Positions 59,799-64,000 of a stretch of 64,000 nt of DNA are shown in pieces. The notes under the pieces were generated by a model. The model saw only the letters and a list, made by a program, of their open reading frames with translations. It was not told where the DNA came from and searched no databases. Origin of the DNA: Chthoniobacterales bacterium. Lineage in GTDB: Bacteria > Verrucomicrobiota > Verrucomicrobiia > Chthoniobacterales > UBA10450. Location of the stretch: NCBI GenBank assembly GCA_035274845.1, contig DATENU010000010.1:1-64000 (forward strand), given 5' to 3'. Each line of letters begins with the position of its first letter. Position 1 is the stretch's first letter. A program made the translations under genes and the position numbers.

Positions 59799-61940
59799 TC
59801 AATTAATCTGCGGCTGGGAGTGCGCGAACGACTCCATCTGCGTGACCTGGGCGAGGGCTGCGCGCGCTTCGTCGGCCCGGCCCATTTTTGTGAGAATATC
59901 CGAGAGCATCCGATACTGTCGGGGCTGATCCGGTTGCCGGGCGATGGCGCGCTGCTGAATCTTGAACGCTTCCTCGAGGCGATTTTGCCGGAGACGCATT
60001 CCTGCAATCAGGTTGAGCGACTCGGCATCGTGCACGTCCAGCCAGCTGGCATGTCGCCAGGCCGCGGCGGCGTTTTCCGCATCCCCCTCCTCCGCATACA
60101 AACGGCCGAGAGCGACCGAAGCTTCGTAGTGCCACCAGTTCTTCCCCGCAAAATCTTTTACTAATTGCATCGCAGCCTCCGGCTCCTGGCTGGTCCGAAG
60201 GACATCGGCCTGAAAACGGATAACTTCCCACGTCTCCGGATAATCTCGCCGCGCTTGCTCAAGTATTTTTAGCGTCCCGGCTAGATCGCCTTCGGCCCGC
60301 TTGAGATGAGCGAGATTGATCGCGGCCACCCAGGTGCCGGGATAATCCTTGCGGGTCTCTACGGCGGCTTTGGCCGATGAATCGAACAACGCTTCCGCCT
60401 CGGCCTTTCGGCCCTGTTTGTGAAGCAAATTAGCAAGATTGTTGCGGGCCATCGGATAATCAGGCGTCAGTTCAAGCACCCGCCGGAAAACCCGCTCCGC
60501 CCCTTTCAAATTGCCCTTGCTCGAATACACCTCGGCCAGATTCACCGCCGCGCGCGTACTTGACCCGCCGGCCGCGATCGTGCGGGTATAAAACGTCTCT
60601 TCATCGGCCCAGTCGGTGCTTCGAACCAGGCTTCGAGCGCTCAAACCGATCAGCGCCAGGCAGGCGAAGGCAATGGAAGTTCGTCGAAAACGGGGCGGCA
60701 GTTCGACCACGCATCCCCCGAGAAAAATCAGGAAGCCAACGCTTGGCAAATAGAGCCAATGTTCCGCAACCGTCGCGTTCAGCGGGATAAGGTTAGAGAT
60801 CGGAAGGTAACCGGCGAAGAACCAAACCGCGCCGAAAATTCGAAGGCTCTGGCCTTTCCCGCGGTGCAAACAACCGCCGATCAGCGCGGCGAGCGCGCCC
60901 AGGCCGAGCAGAGAAAGATATTCAGTCCCAATGGCGTTACGCCAACTGGCATTATCCCGGAAACCGGTTGCGTCCAGGATGGTCCGCTCCATGTGCAAGT
61001 TGCTCGGAAAGAACATGAGCCGGGTGTAATCGCCAAGCGAGCGGGCCATCAAAGTCATTTGGACCGCAGCACCCGAGCCCGTGGTCGCTGGGTGAGAACG
61101 AGCCACCGGCAGTTGCCGCATTCCCGCATAGATCGCCACGAGTAAAACGCACACTGCGACCGCGGCAAGCCGCGCGCGCCGGTTCAGATTTTTCTCCACA
61201 AAGAAAATGTGCCCAAGGAAAAGAGCCAGCCACACACACGCGATTTCCCGGGATAGAAGCGCCAGCAAACCGGAAAACGCCGCCGCGCCAAACCATATCC
61301 AGCGGGTGGCCGCTTTTTTGCCAGCCCGTCCCCGGAAGACAAATAGCCATCCCGCGGCGGCCAAGAGGAAAGCCAGGCTGTCAGCGCGACCGGAAATGTA
61401 ATCGACCGCCGCACTGTGCACAGGGTGGACACTCCAAAGCAACGCGATGAAGAAAGCGGCGATGGAAAATCCCGGCACCCGCTTTTGAAGACGCTCACGA
61501 ACGGCGACCGGCGTGTCGCGCAGCCAGAGGGACGTTAACAGTTTTCGGAGCAGAAAATAGAGCAACACTCCGCTGCCCGCGTGGAGCAAAACGTTAGTGA
61601 GATGGTAGCCGTACGGGTCGGTGTTCCAAAAGAAGTAATCGAAGAGGTAGGAGATATTCTGAACGGGACGGTAATGGCTGGAATACGACTCCAGAAAAAG
61701 GTAATGTCGAAAGCTTTCCAGGATCAGGAGAGGGCTCTTGATAAAAGGATTCGCCAACGAAAGGTACTGGTCGTCCCAGATCCGTTGGCCGGTCAGGCCG
61801 CGGGCCCGGACCAGAAATCCGACGACAAAAACGATTGTATAATGCAGCCAATCGGCGCGGAGGTAACGGGCGAAAACGCGGCTCAACGAGCGCGATCTTT
61901 GCGGAGAAGCAGTGGCTGGGTGTGGGTGTTGAGTGTTCAT
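59799..61940 (-). CDS. TMTC-like polytopic membrane protein with C-terminal TPR repeats (copy 1)
   Basis: 713 aa. Same architecture as the neighbouring copy: GQRIWDDQYLSLANPFIKSP near residue 52, HYRPVQNISYLFDYFFWNTD, GYHLTNVLLHAGSGVLLYFL, then AAVDYISGRADSLAFLLAA shared almost exactly with the paralogue. Six to seven TPR units fill residues about 450-700. The sequences have diverged throughout, so this is an old duplication. A likely O-glycosyltransferase of exported proteins. The nearby pseudopilins are conceivable substrates. Confidence 0.8.
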   Translation of the reverse strand: MNTQHPHPATASPQRSRSLSRVFARYLRADWLHYTIVFVVGFLVRARGLTGQRIWDDQYLSLANPFIKSPLLILESFRHYLFLESYSSHYRPVQNISYLFDYFFWNTDPYGYHLTNVLLHAGSGVLLYFLLRKLLTSLWLRDTPVAVRERLQKRVPGFSIAAFFIALLWSVHPVHSAAVDYISGRADSLAFLLAAAGWLFVFRGRAGKKAATRWIWFGAAAFSGLLALLSREIACVWLALFLGHIFFVEKNLNRRARLAAVAVCVLLVAIYAGMRQLPVARSHPATTGSGAAVQMTLMARSLGDYTRLMFFPSNLHMERTILDATGFRDNASWRNAIGTEYLSLLGLGALAALIGGCLHRGKGQSLRIFGAVWFFAGYLPISNLIPLNATVAEHWLYLPSVGFLIFLGGCVVELPPRFRRTSIAFACLALIGLSARSLVRSTDWADEETFYTRTIAAGGSSTRAAVNLAEVYSSKGNLKGAERVFRRVLELTPDYPMARNNLANLLHKQGRKAEAEALFDSSAKAAVETRKDYPGTWVAAINLAHLKRAEGDLAGTLKILEQARRDYPETWEVIRFQADVLRTSQEPEAAMQLVKDFAGKNWWHYEASVALGRLYAEEGDAENAAAAWRHASWLDVHDAESLNLIAGMRLRQNRLEEAFKIQQRAIARQPDQPRQYRMLSDILTKMGRADEARAALAQVTQMESFAHSQPQIN

Positions 61941-61970
61941 CCCGAGCGAGTGCAGGAACTATTAAAGCGC

Positions 61971-62004
61971 AAGAGCGCCCTTCCGTTTCCGAAAGGACGC
62001 TCTT
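61971..62004 (-). terminator. Probable intrinsic terminator after the pseudopilin gene
   Basis: On the minus strand a stem AAGAGCG, mismatch, CCTT pairs with AAGG, mismatch, CGCTCTT around a 10-nt loop. It starts 22 nt after the pseudopilin stop at 62026 and is followed by GCGCTTTAAT, a weak T-run. It separates the pilin gene from the TMTC-like genes. Confidence 0.6.
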
Positions 62005-62025
62005 AACATTTCAAGTCGCCGGCGC

Positions 62026-62427
62026 TTAGGGCGAGTACGGGGACCAGAAGGTGGCATCAGCCACATCTGACAACACGTCAAAGGAGGCTTGCGGCACTTT
62101 CGGAATGGTATCGACGGTTTGGTCGCCGAAGTCATGGCCGAGAAGGTCCTTACCAGTCAGGTAGAGGTTGGTGTCCTTCTTCACGTATGCCGTCCAATCG
62201 GTGACCAAGACCGCATCATCGGTTTTCTTGCCACGCTCGATGGCATACTGGTCGACCGCTGCGTCAACCAGACGAAGATCGTTGATGATCTTGGAAGCCT
62301 GGGAGCGCTTGCGAGCGCGAAGGAATCCAGGGACTGCGATCGCGGCCAGCAATGCGATGATTGCCACCACGATCATGATTTCCACCAGCGTAAAGCCGGC
62401 GCGTTTCGTCGTGAGTTTTCTTAACAT
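62026..62427 (-). CDS. Type II/IV pseudopilin-like protein (copy B)
   Basis: 133 aa. A short basic leader (MLRKLTTKRAG) precedes the prepilin peptidase site G/FTLVE and the hydrophobic helix EIMIVVAIIALLAAIAVPGF with Glu at +5. The stretch ARKRSQASKIINDLRLVDAA then continues the N-terminal helix. The short C-terminal head (about 60-133) contains WTAYVKKDTNLYLTGKDLLG and no disulfide. It is a near-paralogue of the gene 133 bp upstream. Such stand-alone GspG-like proteins are numerous in Verrucomicrobiota. No secretion ATPase or secretin gene is near. Confidence 0.88.
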   Translation of the reverse strand: MLRKLTTKRAGFTLVEIMIVVAIIALLAAIAVPGFLRARKRSQASKIINDLRLVDAAVDQYAIERGKKTDDAVLVTDWTAYVKKDTNLYLTGKDLLGHDFGDQTVDTIPKVPQASFDVLSDVADATFWSPYSP

Positions 62428-62461
62428 ACTAAGGAGTCTTTCTTGTTTGTTATTATCTAGT

Positions 62462-62529
62462 GCGAGAAGCGAGTGGCAGGACTATTTAGTCTTGTTCTCA
62501 CAACTCATTCCCTGCCACTCCCGCTACGC
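62462..62529. repeat. Inverted repeat between the two pseudopilin genes
   Basis: The arms 62462-62480 (GCGAGAAGCGAGTGGCAGG) and 62511-62529 (minus-strand GCGTAGCGGGAGTGGCAGG) match at about 16 of 19 positions, with the inner ten identical. An inner palindrome (GACTATTTAGTC) lies just inside the left arm. It lies 30 nt downstream of the first pilin stop and may terminate or attenuate transcription into the second. Confidence 0.65.
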
Positions 62530-62560
62530 GACAATGACAGGAGAATGAATCGTCAGATTC

Positions 62561-62959
62561 TTAGTTGTAAGGCGACCAGAACGTTGAGTCGGTCACATCG
62601 GACAACGCATTGTAACTGGCGGTTGGGACCTTCGGCAGGGAGTCGACTCCCTGGCGGCCGTACGAGTTGCCCAGGATGTCTTTGCCGGTCAAATAGAGGA
62701 CCGTTCCGGCCTTGAGGTAGTTGGTCCAGTCGACCGTGTTGACGGAAAAGCCGCTGGAGCGGTTGGTTTCGATTGCGTATTGGTCGACGGCGGAGTCGAT
62801 CAGGCGCAGATCGTTGATAATGCGGCTTGCCTGTGAGCGCTTACGAGCACGGAGGAACCCGGGCACCGCAATCGCCGCCAGCAAAGCGATGATCGCCACT
62901 ACGATCATGATTTCCACGAGGGTGAAACCCCCGCGGCGTTTGTTGAGTTTGTTTAACAT
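62561..62959 (-). CDS. Type II/IV pseudopilin-like protein (copy A)
   Basis: 132 aa from ATG 62959 (MLNKLNKRRGG), chosen because the prepilin leader should be short; the open frame runs 31 codons further. The cleavage site G/FTLVE and helix match copy B nearly residue for residue through FLRARKRSQASRIINDLRL. The head domain shares WTNYLKAGTVLYLTGKDILG and the ending STFWSPYN. Exported and processed by a prepilin peptidase, it presumably assembles into a pseudopilus or surface fibre. Confidence 0.88.
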   Translation of the reverse strand: MLNKLNKRRGGFTLVEIMIVVAIIALLAAIAVPGFLRARKRSQASRIINDLRLIDSAVDQYAIETNRSSGFSVNTVDWTNYLKAGTVLYLTGKDILGNSYGRQGVDSLPKVPTASYNALSDVTDSTFWSPYN

Positions 62960-63121
62960 GTTGTTTGCTTTCTTTTTATCTCTTGTTTGTTTGACTGCGA
63001 TCCACGATACCGACCGCGGATATGCGCCTCGATAAAGCAGCGTTGGTGCCAATGACTCCGCTTTTTACAATTTCTGGACTCCCTTCCCAGGGCGGGGCGG
63101 CGGCATTCGGGGCGGAGTGAC

Positions 63122-64000
63122 ATGCCCAAGGCGCCTATTCTCCGGAGGGTCCTGTCTGCTTCGCTTCGGCTCACTCACGGCGTCTTCGCCTTTGTCTTTC
63201 TGCTCCGGCTAATCGCCCTGCTCCGCCTGACCTCATCCCCCTTCCTGCTGCCGAGCGGCAGCGACATGCATTTCTACGATCAATGGGCGCAACAGATCTC
63301 CCATGGCCGGCTGACCGATCACCTCGCCTTTTACGGCCTTCCCCTCTACGCGTATCTCCTCGCGTTCCTTTACAAAGTCCTCGGTTACAGCCCTTTTGTT
63401 CCCGGCTTCCTTCAGGCCTGCCTTGACGCGGGGACTGCCACCCTGATTTTCAAAATCACGGTCCGGGCGGTGGGCCCCGCGAAACCGGACGAAAACGAGG
63501 CCGGCGGCCCGGCGAGCCGACCAACGATCTGGGAACCGGCCTCAGTGGCTGGCCTCCTGGCCGCCGCTGGCTGGGCTTTCTTCGTTCCGGCCCAGGCCTA
63601 TTCGGTCATTCTGATGCCGACGTCTTGGTTCGTCTTTGCCTTCTGGTTCGTGGTTTGGCAGATCATCAAGAGAGACCAAGCGCCCTCCCCCTGGGGCTTT
63701 TTCGGCCTTGGAATTATCATTGGGGTTACGGCAATGGCGGTTGCGACCATTCTTTTCCTCATCCCGCTGGTTTTCGCCGCTCTCCTGTCCAAGGCGCGCG
63801 CTTCGGCTACAGCCCCGTCGCCCCTGCCGGTGCGCCTGGCGGCGATTGCCCTCTTTCTGACCGGCATCGGGGCCGGGACTTCACCATGCTGGCTTCACAA
63901 TTGTTTTGTCGCTCGCGATCCGGTCTTTCTTTCCGCGCACGGAGGAATCAATTTCTGGCTCGGCAATAATCCCGAGGCTACCGGTTATCCTCATTTTCCC
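63122..64000 (+). CDS. Polytopic membrane glycosyltransferase (GT-C/PMT-like), truncated by the window end
   Basis: At least 293 codons from ATG 63122, with no stop before the window ends. It begins MPKAPILRRVLSASLRLTHG, has a first membrane helix (FAFVFLLRLIALLRL) and a loop with LPSGSDMHFYDQWAQQISHG containing the Asp residues expected of the GT-C catalytic loop. Then come LAFYGLPLYAYLLAFLYKVL and several further helices, and near the edge GGINFWLGNNPEATGYPHFP. The last motif (NFWLGNN) occurs in ArnT/PMT-like and TPR-linked transferases. It is divergent from the pilins across 162 bp. Confidence 0.7.
   Translation, partial: MPKAPILRRVLSASLRLTHGVFAFVFLLRLIALLRLTSSPFLLPSGSDMHFYDQWAQQISHGRLTDHLAFYGLPLYAYLLAFLYKVLGYSPFVPGFLQACLDAGTATLIFKITVRAVGPAKPDENEAGGPASRPTIWEPASVAGLLAAAGWAFFVPAQAYSVILMPTSWFVFAFWFVVWQIIKRDQAPSPWGFFGLGIIIGVTAMAVATILFLIPLVFAALLSKARASATAPSPLPVRLAAIALFLTGIGAGTSPCWLHNCFVARDPVFLSAHGGINFWLGNNPEATGYPHFP

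Overview
The window looks like a chromosomal segment of a GC-rich bacterium, most probably of the Verrucomicrobiota (Chthoniobacterales/Spartobacteria-like). The supporting features are inferred from family knowledge, not from a search: short GspG-like pseudopilins in tandem, an ECF sigma factor translationally coupled to a TPR-bearing Ser/Thr kinase, a double-length UvrA beside a normal one, a secreted protein with a duplicated domain I associate with this phylum, GTP-dependent PEP carboxykinase, and many short palindromic or heptameric repeats between and inside genes.

Layout. 0-10.7 kb: surface polysaccharide and glycan-transfer genes (secreted beta-helix protein, three methyltransferases, GT8-like, GT87 and GT2 glycosyltransferases, a GT-C-like membrane protein) plus a coiled-coil membrane pair and a DoxX-like protein. 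10.7-13.5 kb: a less GC-rich accessory island abutting the 3' end of a tRNA-Thr(CGT) gene. It holds a trypsin-like protease, two unrecognised proteins (one with six decapeptide repeats and a C-terminal membrane anchor), and a frameshifted small gene. 13.9-25.5 kb: mostly housekeeping (MocR regulator, FAD monooxygenase, trpC, tandem universal stress protein, TauE-like exporter, ferredoxin, thiD, rnc, catalytically dead S41 homologue, purD, HxlR regulator). 25.6-29.7 kb: LigC/LigD-type DNA ligase, then exbB-exbD-tonB and lgt. 29.8-35.7 kb: a 1985-aa tandem UvrA fusion carrying three palindromic repeat doublets inside its reading frame. 35.8-43 kb: secreted repeat protein, pckG, pseudo-rhomboid, PTS IIA, DUF2270, mazG, secG. 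43-51 kb: a 1345-aa surface protein divergent from the sigma factor/kinase pair. 51-57.6 kb: a DHp-like mini-protein, canonical-length uvrA, a TPR protein and panE. 57.6-64 kb: two tandem 713-aa TMTC-like membrane/TPR proteins, two pseudopilins and a truncated membrane glycosyltransferase.

The most distinctive structure is a family of REP-like doublets: a GTAG or GGAG foot, a stem of about 8 bp and a 3-4 nt loop, present as inverted pairs. Two pairs lie between genes and three lie within the double uvrA, where they are translated as linkers. No REP-associated (RAYT) transposase is visible in the window. The second candidate for something new is the protease/coiled-coil island next to the tRNA. 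I saw no CRISPR array, rRNA, phage module or complete insertion sequence.
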